From Elysia chlorotica (Eukaryota; Mollusca; Gastropoda; Plakobranchidae), in contig RQTK01000172.1 of assembly GCA_003991915.1 (NCBI GenBank), positions 617,521-681,520 of the forward strand: DNA of 64,000 bases. The letters are read 5' to 3'. The notes beneath the pieces are model-generated. The model was not told the origin of the DNA and ran no database searches. It saw only the letters and a list, made by a program, of their open reading frames with translations. The position numbers and the translations under genes were made by a program. The stretch's first letter is position 1. The number at the start of each line of letters is the position of its first letter. This document shows, piece by piece, positions 26,191 to 37,800 of this stretch.

Positions 26191-26769
26191 CTGAGATGAG
26201 AAGTGGGAAGAATCATATGGTTGCAATGGGTTTGTTTGAGATAACAGAAGAAGGTGCCGCTGATGTTTAACGTTTGGCTTTTTTTGGCACCTTCTTTTAC
26301 AATCGACCATTTTTTTAAAATATATTTCTGGGCAGCTCGTGTACCGGATCATGAAAAATTTTTGAATTCAAAATTTATCATCGAAAATGTTTAGCGTTAA
26401 AAATAAAATTAACTATTTAAAAATCATTTAGCACTTAAAGCAGCCAGAAACTAAATTTTCGCAACCTTCTATCTGTAGATAAAAGTATCTGAAGCCCGTG
26501 ATAAATATGGGAAATCAGCCTTCAGCGGGCATTACGGAAGTTTAGATTGGAATCCCGCCTTATGGTGGATTAGAATCCCGTCTAAACGTCTAGACAAATC
26601 CGTTACATCACGTAATGCCAACAGAAACGTAAGATATCTTTCAGCAAAGGAGGGGTGCGTAAAGCGACGCCAAGAATTCCTGAATCTGCAAAAGCACCAA
26701 GCAATTAGGTGTTCCGTGTTTATCCCCCTTAACTAACTGATGTCTCTTGGCTGTCGATAGAGCGTTATT
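26191..26769. other. Unannotated sequence
   Basis: Unique. A short imperfect repeat (GGAATCCCG / GAATCCCGTC) lies at about 26549-26583. Nothing else. Confidence 0.45.
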
Positions 26770-26948
26770 AGAGACCTTGAGCTAACGGGGCCCATTACGA
26801 AAACAAAAAACGACAGGTAAGTGAATCTGCACCGCTGTCCAATCATAGTTCTATCCTAGGCTTATAGAGCCAATGAGTGATCAGAAAACCCCATAAGAAA
26901 GGGATGCAATTACGCCATCCGTTTTCGTGTGCGGATCACAAAGTCTCT
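26770..26948 (-). repeat. MITE copy d, minus orientation
   Basis: Flanked by TA on both sides (TTA|GAGACC ... GTCTC|TAC). Contains the reverse complement of the core: GTCCAATCATAG, GAGCCAATGAGTGATCAG and TTACGCCATCCG. About 178 bp, full length. Confidence 0.9.
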
Positions 26949-27763
26949 ACTTACTCTACACGATGCATCCTCTCGGGACGTACCTCTTACACTGGGGTCA
27001 CGGACTACAGGTGTGTCTCCTCTCTCTTCAAATGGCACGGCGTAACCAATGCGGTCCTTATCTCCTCAATTCAGTGGCACTTGCAGAACTTGCACAACTT
27101 GCAGCTCATCACGACTCCAGGTGTCTTCCTTCTGCTGTAATATGCAGTGATCGCTCACAAGACGTCGCCTCTGAAAAACCTGATACGCGGAAATGTTGAT
27201 CAAATCCTGCATCACATAACTAAGGTTTAAATGAGGCTACTAGAGGTTTGTCTAAAGATTGGACAATATAGACACAACCTCACTCTTTCATAGCTTCGTT
27301 GAAGATCAGAACGAAGTTCTTATGCGCTCCAGGTGAATACTATAGCAGCTGGACCTATTGCTTAGTTCGCATTTGAGAATATCTTTAAAATTAAATTATC
27401 ACTGCACTAAGGGCTGCTCCAAACAAAAAAAGTCTTAGAGAATAAAATTCAAGTCTATGATGATAAATACGCCCGATTGTGTTCCCGAAGAAGCTTTTAC
27501 TGAAAAAGAGGCATCATAGGCATTGGAACGTCAGCTGACTTTCTGACTGTCAATCCACAGCACTAACCAGCTGATCTACCGGCGCCCCTAAAGATGATTT
27601 TTATGTACTCCCTAATCAATTATCATTATTTTAGTTTCCGTGATTAAACAAAGCTCTTCCGAGAGTATAACATTTAACGCCAGTAGGATCTTTCTTGAAA
27701 CGTAAAAGACATTAAATTTGAAGAGGATGTAGAGTCTGTGTGTTCTTATTGAGGCGGCATCTC
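26949..27763. other. Unannotated sequence with a tRNA-like fragment
   Basis: Unique sequence. On the minus strand near 27555-27596, GGGGCGCCGGTAGATCAGCT followed by GGTTAGTGCTG resembles the 5' half (A box) of a tRNA or tRNA-SINE. It is not a complete tRNA. Confidence 0.4.
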
Positions 27764-27998
27764 CAAGTTGGCTGATTCCTTAATGTCCAATAATAGCAGG
27801 CAGGCTATATCATGGGCGGATTAGAGTAAGTATGTCAATTTATTTTCCTGCCACATAGCTACAACGCAGAGCATAATTATAGGGCTTTTGTCTCAACTAA
27901 TCATACGAAAGGGATACCGACCCAGCTAGTAGAGGATGCTCGTGGGTTCAAATCGGGTACTTACCGCTTGAGAGCCTAACTCTGTGCAACTTCACCCA
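27764..27998 (-). repeat. tRNA-derived SINE, copy 3, degenerate
   Basis: Aligns block by block with the SINE at 18528: TTAATGTCCAATAATAGCAG, GGCTATATCATGGGCGG, TGTCAATT, GCTTTTGTCTCAAC, ACCGACCCAGCTAGTAG and GGGTTCAAATCGGG (B box on the minus strand). More diverged than the other copies. Confidence 0.72.
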
Positions 27999-28017
27999 GT
28001 TCACTTAAAGCATCTCT

Positions 28018-28302
28018 AAGTTCAGAACCTCTCTAGTTGAGAGTAGAGGTCTTGCGATACATAATTCTATAGCGAAAATGAAAACGATAGGAACGGCATT
28101 TACACCGACGTCCAATCATAGCTTTCTCTTAGACTTAGGGAACCAATGAGCGACCAGAAAATCCAATGCTTAAAGGGCGTCTCTATGTCATCAGTTAACA
28201 TTGTGTAGACCGCAAGGCGTCTAAAACCATCGACGCCCCCCAGGCCGCTGCCAGCATCCCCCGCCTGTCCGGTTGGGTGCCAGGCACTTGGCGGAAGACG
28301 CA
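28018..28302. repeat. 285 bp tandem duplication, unit 1
   Basis: AAGTTCAGAACCTCTC start, one MITE copy, then a GC-rich spacer (CGCCCCCCAGGCCGCTGCC and TGCCAGGCACTTGGCGG). Unit 2 repeats exactly the same arrangement and length. Confidence 0.95.
28045..28222 (-). repeat. MITE copy e, minus orientation
   Basis: 178 bp, flanked by TA (GTA|GAGGTCTTGCG ... CGCAAGGCGTC|TAA). Contains GACGTCCAATCATAGC, AACCAATGAGCG and ATGTCATCAGTTAA. The inverted repeats are clearest here. Confidence 0.92.
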
Positions 28303-28587
28303 AAGTTCAGAACCTCTCAAGTTGAGATTAGAGGCCCTGCGATAAAGGATCCTATAGCGAAAACGGAAACGATAGGAACGGCATCTACACCGACGTCCAA
28401 TCATAGCTTTTTCTTAGACTTAGGGAGCCAATGAGCGATCAGAAAACCCAATGCCTAAAGAGCGTGTATATGTCATCAGTTAAAGTTGTGTGGACCGCAA
28501 GGCGTCTAAAAACAGTGACGCCCCCCAGGCCGCTGCCAGCAGCCCCTGCCTGTCCGGTTGGGTGCCAGGCACTTGGCGGAAGACGCA
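28303..28587. repeat. 285 bp tandem duplication, unit 2
   Basis: Same 285 bp length as unit 1, differing by substitutions (for example CTCAAGTTGAGATT against CTCTAGTTGAGAGT). The spacer is better conserved than random AT sequence would suggest. Confidence 0.95.
28330..28507 (-). repeat. MITE copy f, minus orientation
   Basis: 178 bp, TA at both ends (TTA|GAGGCCCTGCG ... CGCAAGGCGTC|TAA). It lies inside unit 2 of the tandem, so it was duplicated with its flanks rather than transposed separately. Confidence 0.92.
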
Positions 28588-28702
28588 CCTGCATGATGTA
28601 ACGCGCCTCGAGGGTGTCACGGCTGATGCCACTCGGGATGAGAGCAGATTTTTCTGTCTGTGCGGGTCTCTTGGTTTGTGGGTGTCAAGAGAGTGTAGGG
28701 GG

Positions 28703-28706
<4 letters not shown>

Positions 28707-28759
<53 letters not shown>

Positions 28760-28770
28760 GAGGGAGAGAG

Positions 28771-28812
<42 letters not shown>

Positions 28813-28835
28813 GAAAGAGAGAGAAAAAGAGAGAA
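28707..28835. repeat. (GA)n microsatellite, impure 3' half
   Basis: GA array grading into GGGAGAGAGA and AAAGAGAGA. Produces an Arg/Glu-rich spurious frame. Confidence 0.95.
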
Positions 28836-29195
28836 TAAAAGGTAATGAGGGTCACAGTAATAAAGATAGATGTAGAAAGGAAAAGAATGAGAAAGAATGA
28901 AATAAACCAGAAAGCAGGTGAGCAAATGTGTTATGCAGACACAAAAACAGTTATGTGACAAAACAATAATAAAGAGAAATAATGAGAGGTCCAAGGTAAA
29001 GAAAAATAAAGAAAGATGAAAAGGAGATTTATAGAAAAAAGGGGAAAGTAAAAGAAACGAAAAAAAAAGTAAGGACGAGTGAGGGAGGGAGGGATAGATA
29101 AGTAGCTAAATCAATAGATAGATAGAGAGACAAGCAGAGTGCGAGAGCAAGTTAAAGCGAGACACGGGCAGACAGTCAAACAGACAGACATAGAT
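28836..29195. other. A/G-rich low-complexity sequence
   Basis: Purine-rich sequence bridging two GA arrays, with GATAGATA and CAGACAGACA patches. No gene. Confidence 0.6.
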
Positions 29196-29209
29196 GGGGA
29201 GAGAGAGAA

Positions 29210-29292
<83 letters not shown>

Positions 29293-29296
29293 AGAG
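29196..29296. repeat. (GA)n microsatellite
   Basis: Long GA run with AAAG interruptions at its start and one GGAG interruption. Confidence 0.96.
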
Positions 29297-29587
29297 GTGC
29301 TTTAATTTGTTTGTTTGCTTGGCGTCCAGGTGTTTTTCAGCAGAATTAGAGCGATCTCGTGTCTAATCCATAATTAACCTCATCGGTGCCTGCTAGGCTT
29401 CTAATGCCGAGGAAAAGTGCAGAGTCTTTCATCAAAATAAAGAGTCATCCATCCCCCAAAAAACAACAAACAAAAACAAATACAAGAAGCAGAGCTTAGA
29501 ACTCACGGGCTGTTCTATCTCTCTTATGAGCCTCCTGTTTAAAGGGGGAGAAAAAGTTTTCTCCTCATCTGACTAGGTTGAAAATAC
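29297..29587. other. Unannotated sequence
   Basis: Unique spacer between a GA array and a MITE copy. Confidence 0.45.
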
Positions 29588-29765
29588 AAGCCTTGTGATC
29601 TACACGACGAATAAGGCTGACATAATGGTGCCCTTTGGGCATGGGGGGTCTTCTACTCGCTTATTGGCCCTGTAAGTCTAAGATAGTGCTATAATTGGAC
29701 GTCTGTGCAGATTCCTTACCTATTGTCTTCGTTTTGACTTAGGACCCCCTAATCGCAATGCTTCC
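29588..29765 (+). repeat. MITE copy g
   Basis: AAGCCTTGTGATCTACACGACG start, then CTGACATAATGG, GCTTATTGGCCCTGTAAGTC, TGCTATAATTGGACGTCTGT, ACCTATTGTCTTCGTTTTGA and a right end TAATCGCAATGCTTCC. All core blocks are in order. Confidence 0.88.
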
Positions 29766-30036
29766 AATAAGATGAGTATAACATAACAGAGAGAAGCATG
29801 CAAACAATAGTGAAGAGAGGTTCGTATCTCTCTTTCTCTGCTGGGAGTGAGTGGTCACGGTTGAAGTCGCTCAGTCTCAAGTCCCACACTTCTAAACTCA
29901 TTAAAATTAGCAGTGAAATATATATACCAGATTCCGCTCCCAGCAATCTTGATTTTTCAACCGACTGGCATAACGTGTCAGAGGGGGGATTTCGTTTGCA
30001 CCTGCCGAATCCGATTTTAGTTGGGTGAGGTGATCT
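29766..30036. other. Unannotated sequence
   Basis: Unique. Overlapping open frames on both strands show no domain. Confidence 0.4.
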
Positions 30037-30480
<444 letters not shown>

Positions 30481-30481
<1 letters not shown>

Positions 30482-30813
30482 CGTTGTTCTCTTCTCAAGA
30501 TCTTTTAAGTGGCAGCAGGATTGAGACTTACTGAAAGAGCGATGCAACCTGTCTGAAAATGATGTGATAAGCTTCTGTGAATTTTAAAGGTTTATCTTGG
30601 CAAAATATTTTGACAGGGATTTTTCTAATCATGAAAAAGGCGATCAGCCAAAGAGATTTTGCAAACGAAATGTATAGCTAATTATTCACTTTTAGAAAGT
30701 GTTTGGGAAGAACAAGAAAACAATAAAGCGATAGATAAAACGAAAAAAGTTAAAAATAGAGAAGTAGGTAGAAATGTAAAGACAGATACATTTTAGAAAG
30801 AGAGAGAGAGAGG

Positions 30814-30854
<41 letters not shown>

Positions 30855-31134
30855 TATAGAGAGATAGCGTGTATGTAAGAGAGCGATGTAGAGAACCGTC
30901 AAAAGCCAAATAATTCCATTCAAATTTTTATTGCATATTTTTTTCAATACAACACTCATAAAAATCAATTCTAGCAGAACTCCCCCCTCAGCTTTCTAAA
31001 AAAATTGCACACAAACAAAACGAAACATGGAGTTGCCGGGCAACACCATAGAAACATCAAGCTTTAATAACGTCCATTACTGACAACAAAAGAGCGCAGG
31101 ATCACCGCGATGACAAGTGTTTTTCTCTGATATT
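30481..31134. other. Unannotated sequence with a short GA array
   Basis: Contains a GA array at 30798-30851 and, at 30956-30991, the 36 bp source copy of an insertion found in the neighbouring SINE. Confidence 0.6.
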
Positions 31135-31340
31135 AAAGGCTTTGCCATACACACGACAATAATGGGTGACATAATCATGCCTTTTGGGCATAATTTCACT
31201 GATTGCACATTGGCTCCGGGGCTCCATAGTTCTGGGTTATAGCTATGTTTGGAGGCCAATACATCTCCCCTTATTTATTGTCTTTGTTTGCGCCTTGAGC
31301 TCCTGTGTCTGACCATCCCCAAAGGGAGCGCAAGAACCCT
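31135..31340 (+). repeat. MITE copy h
   Basis: AAAGGCTTTGCCATACACACGACAATAATG, GGTGACATAATCATGCC, GCACATTGGCTCC, GCTATGTTTGGAGGCC, TTATTGTCTTTGTTTGCG and GAGCGCAAGAACCCT. Diverged and slightly long. It directly abuts the tRNA head of SINE copy 4. Confidence 0.82.
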
Positions 31341-31608
31341 AGGGTAGAACACTGGCTTCAGATGCAGGAGGTCAGCGGTTCGAGTCCTGGTTATGTGATG
31401 TCGCTCTATACTGGTTGGATTGGTGTCAGTCTAAAGTGACTGAAAGAGATAGGAGTCATAGGAGTCATAAAAATCAATTCTAGCAGAACTCCCCCCTCAG
31501 CCCTGTCTCGTGTGTGGCAACACATAAAATTGGCAGTCGTCAGTCTTGGGGCCCGTCCCCAACATAGCCTGATATTGAACGTTAAACAAACTCAACTACA
31601 ACTACAAT
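31341..31608 (+). repeat. tRNA-derived SINE, copy 4, carrying a 36 bp insertion
   Basis: AGGGTAGAACACTGGCTTCAG head, B box GGTTCGAGTCC, GTTGGATTGGTGTCAGTC body, then a hairpin whose loop holds a 36 bp segment (31465-31500) identical to 30956-30991, then CCCTGTCTCGTGTGTGGCA, GGGGCCCGTCC, TTGAACGTTAAA and a CAACTACAACTACAA tail. Confidence 0.88.
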
Positions 31609-31959
31609 TGATAACTCCCAAAGAAGGGAACTACCTTTTTTCTCCCTATTCACGATGTTTCTAAGGCAAGGGATTAAGAGGCGTCCACAGCCGGCTGAAT
31701 ATGTCTGCTTTTTCTTCCAGCGATATAAGCGTGAAATGAGAACACGTGAAAACTTTATGAATTCCCATTATCTTGATTTAACTTTAGCAAAAAAAGCCTT
31801 CCTTCGTTAAATAAGCTCTCGGAAACGGGGCTATTTTCCCAAAAACCGTATGGATATGTCATCCCGACCTCTACAATGATTGATTGATACGCGTTATTTA
31901 AAGCACGAGTTTCCTAATTCCTGCTTTCATTCTTGGAGTTATGGTATTTTCCCCCCTCA

Positions 31960-31960
<1 letters not shown>
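31609..31960. other. Unannotated sequence
   Basis: Unique, nothing recognised. Confidence 0.45.
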
Positions 31961-31961
<1 letters not shown>

Positions 31962-32033
<72 letters not shown>

Positions 32034-32106
32034 ATCTCTCTCTCTCTATATCTCTATCTCTCGCTCTCTCTCTCGCACTTTCTCTCTCTCTCTCTCTCTC
32101 TCTCTC
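31962..32106. repeat. (CT)n microsatellite
   Basis: Long CT array with GATCTCT, CTATATCT and CTCGCTCT interruptions in the second half. Confidence 0.96.
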
Positions 32107-33230
32107 GATCCATCTTCATTGTCTCTGTAGGCCTAATCTCCCCTTCTTTCACTTCTATGAATCTATTCTATTTCTGTCGACCACATAATACATTAATATG
32201 CATAAACATCCTCCATACCTAAACGCACATGTGTTATCTGTTTATCTACCCTTTCTTTCGTTAACCAATAAAAAGACCCAGAAATTTAAAAACTAATGAA
32301 ACAAAAATTAAGAGAATAAGGTTTCTCTTCAATCAATCACACAATCAATGAACACAGTTATCCCTGTCGACTTTTGAAAAAGACCTAAATCTGTTAAAAC
32401 TTTGTTAACGCTGGATTTTCTGATATCGATTTTCCTTCCATTTTTTTCATTGACACAATCATAGCAAATGAGTGCCATCTCTTAACATTTTTTCTTATTT
32501 TACAATGTAACCATAGTTTTCCACCTTTCTATCCGATTTAATTATTTCTTTTTTCTTTCTCTTTCTATCTCTTTATCTCTCCTTCTCTCTTTCCCTTCAC
32601 TATTTTCAAATGCGCTTGTACAAATTAAAGATATCCGAGCTTAGATAATATTGTTTTACCTTAAGGCTTGAAAAATATTCTGTTGAAACAAAAATTAATA
32701 GTGAGACTAAATCAAACAGCACCCATTTAATAACATTAAAAAAAAACAACAACTGGATTTTTGTTGTTCATTTAGTTTTTAAAAGAATAGTACTTGTTGG
32801 ACCAATCAATCCGCTTCGATTCTATTACAATGTTTTATTTTACCTATATACTTCCCAATTTCTGAAATACTTCTTTTTACTCATTTTATTCCTCATTATT
32901 CCTTTCATTTTCTTGTTTCTTCTGCTTCACTTAGTTCCTATCGCGTACTTTGACTACATCGTCTTTGTCTTTAATAAAATGTTTCTCTTTATTTTGTGTA
33001 TGTTTTTAAGTCAATTTCTTGGTTTACTAACTGTTCCCCTTGTCTATTTTCGTGATGCTGTAAGTTTGAAGATTAGGAGATATAAATTTTAGCTTTTGTG
33101 TACAATATAATGGTTGGATTTAAAAGAATCAGACCAGTGGAATAATTATAAGCAGAACTTAAATTTTGTGGAATTTTTCCACAGTGGTTAGACTTTGAAT
33201 AAATAAGGCCAAAAAAGAATTGCTCTTTAA
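32107..33230. other. Unannotated AT-rich sequence
   Basis: Pyrimidine-rich in places (about 32545-32600). Nothing recognised. Confidence 0.5.
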
Positions 33231-33328
33231 GGGATTTCAATCCCAGACTTGTATAGGTATCGGCAACGAAGCCCCCTTGCTACTCAAAGAGAGAAAGGTT
33301 TATACCACTAGACCACTACGCTCCTGGT
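33231..33328 (-). repeat. tRNA-Glu-like SINE head or pseudogene
   Basis: On the minus strand: GTAGTGGTCTAGTGGTATAA resembles the D-arm/A-box region of tRNA-Glu, and GGGATTGAAATCCC resembles a T-arm/B box. They are too far apart for a 72-nt tRNA and there is no paired acceptor stem, so this is a relic rather than a working tRNA. Confidence 0.4.
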
Positions 33329-34171
33329 TGGCAGGCTGTATTGAGATCCATCCAGTGAAAACAGCGAGTGAGAACAGTTCCGCCGCATCCTTACCAGAAC
33401 TGTTTTCCCCACTGGCACGCACCGCACTGTCATCGCTCACGCCAGACAGGTTTGCCAGTTTGGATGATGGAGGGCTAAATCTGAGAAACTGAACCAAAGT
33501 TACAGAGTATGATTGGAAAATAAGCCTAGATTTAAACAGGACAGAAACGATTTTCATGAAATTCCAAAAAGTTAAGTAATTTAGGATGACGTTGGATGTT
33601 AGTTTTGCATTTAGAGAAATTCTCATTAAACGCCTCCTGGTTTACAAAAGAGAAATGTAAAGATATTAATAAAAATTGATGGAAATGTTTTGCAAATAGG
33701 GTGAGAGAATGTAAGTGACTCAAAACACTTTGAAAAAAATCTCAAAAAAGAAAAAAAAATGAAACCAAACAACAGCAACAACTATAGCAAGAATAATAAC
33801 AATATAACAACAATTATAACAATACCACTAACAAACACAACGACAGCAACATCCGAACAGGCGAAATAGACAAAGAGCAAAATGAATGCATTCTAATTTT
33901 TTTTTTCACCCAACAAAAAAAAAATGTAGCTTTTTAAACGTCGCAAAGGAGTCAAGTCTGAAACGCTGTGCAGTTGCATGCAGCTTACGGTGGGATCTCA
34001 CAAAAGTAACCATGGCTTGGGAAAGATACGCAGCTAAGCCGCAGAGAGCGCGTAAATAAGCTCTGTTGTGTACCCGGCACGTCAATCCCCGGTAAACCCC
34101 GGTAAACTTTGCCTCAGAATGGCTTAGATGGTGAGCAGCACCTTGCCGGGGCTCGCGCTGTAACGCTCTCA
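33329..34171. other. Unannotated sequence
   Basis: Contains an A/CAA-rich tract (about 33740-33850) and part of a 156-codon minus-strand frame (33906-34376) without a recognisable domain. Confidence 0.4.
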
Positions 34172-36041
34172 CGGTCACGTGTCGTGGGAGGCGAAACGGG
34201 TTATCGCCGCTGTTAGTGTTTACCTTACTGAGTGTCTGGCTTAGCCAGGGGAGAGAACCAGAGAAACACAGGACCATGACAACGCCTGTTTTTCTCAGAG
34301 ATATTCCATGGCAAATGTGGTTCTTAGATTGAACTGGAATGTCTTTCTTTAAACATTCGACAATCTTAAAATGCAAGGATTGTTATAAACCATTCTTTCG
34401 TACAAAATTATCCAAATGTTCTTTATTAATTATTAAATCCAGTCTAGATCTTGTTGCTTTTCGTAACCACCACGCTAGTCAAAGATGAGCTAAGGTGCCA
34501 ACTCTGGCATATTTAGATTCTTTCAATAATCGAACATGAGCTGATTTTTAGCATAGAAGACATTTAAGAAAAAAAAATTAAAGACACGTACAACTGGAAG
34601 TACTTACAGCAAAATATGAATATATTGACTTTACATTGCCAGTTTGAAAGAGTAAAATTCCCACATATACTTTTTTTTAAATATAGACGGCTCCAGAGGG
34701 GTAGGGAGTTCAAATCAGCGTGATCGTCCCACTTTGTATGTTTATTTCAAAAGTACGAGTACGCATGTGTATAAAAAAAAACACAACACAAAAAAACAAC
34801 AACGACTACAACAAAGCAATGAAATTTGAAATACATATACATGTTTATATTGTTGACCAACAAAAAATTACTTCTGTCCCAAATTGTTTGACCGTTCGGA
34901 AGTTTTTCATTTTATAAGGTCTAATGCTACTAAGGATCAAATGCTTGAAACAAGTTTTCTATTTTTTTTTCTAAACGTTGACCATTACAAAAAAAACCTG
35001 TAATCCTTGCTTGGGTTTTGTTTTTACCTTCTTTTCATTTTTCTTGGGACTTTGGTATGCTAGAACTTCGCAGGTGGCCAAGCTGATAAAGAAATCATGG
35101 ACAAATATCGTACAAATTAGGACAAAAGAGGCTATTTTACATAGGATAAACATCCGAGTACTGCAGCAGAATTGCCTTTACACTTTGTATACATGTAATG
35201 TCTAATTGTCTACAAGTCAAGAAGCAGAAAGCTCTTGGTCTGCCCTGTTCTCTCTCTAGCGCTGACATGTCTGTACCACTTCCCTTGATAAAGCCCAACA
35301 GCAAACCTGTTTGTTTCCTTGTTCTAGCTCCAGATAAAGATGTACAATCATGTATCTTGAAGAGGAAGGTAGCGTTGCTAGAATCACTGCAAGACGTTTC
35401 CTTGCTTGCCGCCCTCTCCAATTTATTCTTCCTTTTTCCGTAGTTTTTGGAGTTTCTTTAAACCTTTCGTCACGTCAGTCTTACCTTTCTTTAAACAACA
35501 GATAGTAAACTATACTATCTGTTAACTATTTCGTTTTATGCTGCTAACCATTCGTTTTTATGCCCCGTCTCCGCGGGATTACAGGTATTCGTAGTATACA
35601 TGTATAAGAATGTTTCTGATTTCTGCGGAGCCGATAAGGACGTCTTTACCTTGCCCTCTTGGTATCTCGACAATCTGACGATTTCACTAATCAGGCAAAA
35701 AGGAATGCCAAGAATACCCTTTATTCTCTCCCTTGGCGCTTACATATCCTGACCCTCTGGTTTTGATCAAGCAATGCACTAATTATGAGAAAACATTGCG
35801 TCTGTTTCCTTGAGAAAATCCTTGACATTTCCGGAGCACCATAAAAAAAAAAATCCACCCTACACCAAGATGACTGCAAAGTGGAAAATGAGTAGAATAC
35901 TGCAAGTTATTGCTTCTTACAAAAAGTTAAGTGTGTGCTTCAAATACAAATTTATACTATAGGAATAAGTGTGTGAACGACAGAATGAGCAAGAAAAGGG
36001 AGAGAGAGACGGGAGAGAGATATATATATAGAGAAAAGCAG
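34172..36041. repeat. Large tandem duplication, unit 1 (about 1.87 kb)
   Basis: Begins CGGTCACGTGTCGTGGGAGG and ends with GGGAGAGAGACGGGAGAGAG then TATATATATAG. The next unit repeats the same blocks in order, including CTGGCTTAGCCAGGGGAGAG, GCTGATAAAGAAATCATGGA and TCTGCGGAGCCGATAAGGAC. Internal short frames are not conserved as protein between units. Confidence 0.95.
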
Positions 36042-36583
36042 CGGTCACGTGTCGTGAAGGCGAAACGGGTTATCGCCGCTGTTAGTGTTTACCTTACTGA
36101 GTGTCTGGCTTAGCCAGGGGAGAGAACCAGAGAAACACAGGACCACGACATCGCGTGTTTTTCTTAGAGATATTCCATGGCAAATTTGGTTCTCTCAGAT
36201 TGATCTGGAATGTCTTTCTTTAAACATCGACAATCTTCAAATGCAATGATTGTTATAAACCATTCTTTCCTAAAAAGTATCCAAATCTTCTTTATCAATT
36301 ATTAAATCCAGTCTAGATCTTGTTGCTTTTTATTTAACCATCATGCTAGTCAAAGATGAGCTAAGGTACCAACTCTGGCATATTTAGATTCTTTCAATAA
36401 TCGAACCATGAGCTGATTTTTTGCATAAAAGACATTTAAGGAAAAATTAAATAAAATACATGCACAACTGGAAGTACTTACAGCAAAACATGAAATTACT
36501 TGTCTTTACGTTGCCATTACACGTTGAAAGAGTAACATTCCCACACAACACAACACAATATCATCATCAGCAACAACAACACC

Positions 36584-36650
<67 letters not shown>

Positions 36651-37742
36651 GTCTCAACAAAACAAAGAAATTTGAAAGAAATGTCGCATTTTTTCACCGT
36701 TAGGAATTTTTCATTGGAATAGGCCTACTATTACTAACTGATCTTTTTTTCTAAACGTTGACCATTTTACCTACTTTACATTTTTTCGACTTTGGTATGC
36801 TAGAACTTCGCAGGTGGCCAAGCTGATAAAGAAATCATGGACAAATACCGTACAAATTAGGACAAAAGAGGCTATTTTACATAGGATAAACATCCGAGTA
36901 CTGCAGCAGAATTGCCTTTACACTTTGTATACATGTAAGTGTCTACAAGTCAAGATGCAGAAAGCTCTTGGTCTGCCCTGTTCTCTCTCTAGCGCTGACA
37001 CGTCTGTAGCACTTCCCTTGATAAAGCCCAACAGCAAACCTGTTTGTTTCCTTGTTCCAGTTCCAGATAAAGATGTACAATCATGTATCTTGAAGAGGAA
37101 GGTAACGTTGCTAGAATCACTGCAAGACGTTCGCTTGCTTGCCGTCCTCTCCAATTTATTCTTCCTTTTTCTGTAGTTTTGGAGTTTCTTTAAACCTTTC
37201 GTCGCGTCAGTGTTACCTTTCTTTAAACAACAGATAGTAAACCATACTATCTGTTAACTATTTCGTTTTATGCTGCTAACCATTCGTTTTTATGCCCCGT
37301 CTCCGCAGGGTTACAGGTATTCGTAGTATACATGTATAAGAATGTTTCTGATTTCTGCGGAGCCGATAAGGACGTCTTTACCTTGCCCTCTCGGTATCTC
37401 GACAATCTGACGTTTTCACTAATCAGGCAAAAAGGAATGCCAAGAATACTCTTTATTCTCTCCCTTGGCGCTTACATATCCTGGCCCTCTGGTTTTGATA
37501 GAGCAATGCACTAATTATGAGAAAACATTGCGTCTGTTTCCTTGAGAAAATCCTTGACATTTCCGAAGCACCATTAAAAAAAAAAATTCCACCCCACATC
37601 GAGATGACACAAAGGGGGAAAATGAGTAGAATAATGCATGCTATTGCTTCTTACAAGAGAATATTCATGTTAAAGTGAGTGTTTCAAACACACATTATTT
37701 TATACTAAACGACAGAATGAGCAAGAAAAGGGAGAGAGAGAC

Positions 37743-37757
<15 letters not shown>
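36042..37757. repeat. Large tandem duplication, unit 2 (about 1.7 kb)
   Basis: Starts CGGTCACGTGTCGTGAAGGC. It is shorter than unit 1 and carries an expanded (CAA)n array (36570-36650) where unit 1 has only a short A/CAA tract. It ends in the same GAGCAAGAAAAGGGAGAGAG block, which here leads into a long GA array. Confidence 0.95.
36570..36650. repeat. (CAA)n microsatellite
   Basis: Near-perfect CAA array inside unit 2 of the large duplication. It reads as polyglutamine in one frame but is not part of a supported gene. Confidence 0.95.

Positions 37758-37796
<39 letters not shown>
37744..37796. repeat. (GA)n microsatellite
   Basis: 53 bp GA array at the right end of duplication unit 2. The matching point in unit 1 has only a few GA followed by TATATATA. 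Confidence 0.95.

Positions 37797-37800
<4 letters not shown>

Noticed and set aside
28490-28900. Arg/Glu-rich 136-codon frame
   Set aside because: Built from a GA microsatellite plus part of a MITE and its spacer.
33231-33328. Functional tRNA-Glu gene
   Set aside because: A and B boxes are too far apart, with no paired acceptor stem or anticodon arm.
33906-34376. 156-codon minus-strand open frame
   Set aside because: No recognisable domain or splice context. Its upstream portion lies in the duplicated region, where the second copy differs by a one-base deletion (GTGGGAGGCG against GTGAAGGCG) that would shift the frame.
36460-36675. Polyglutamine-like frame
   Set aside because: A (CAA)n microsatellite with no flanking gene; unit 1 of the duplication lacks it.
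35198-37176. Paired open frames in the two large duplication units (35198-35443, 36814-37176)
   Set aside because: The copies differ only by nonsynonymous changes and match no known domain, so there is no sign of protein-level constraint.
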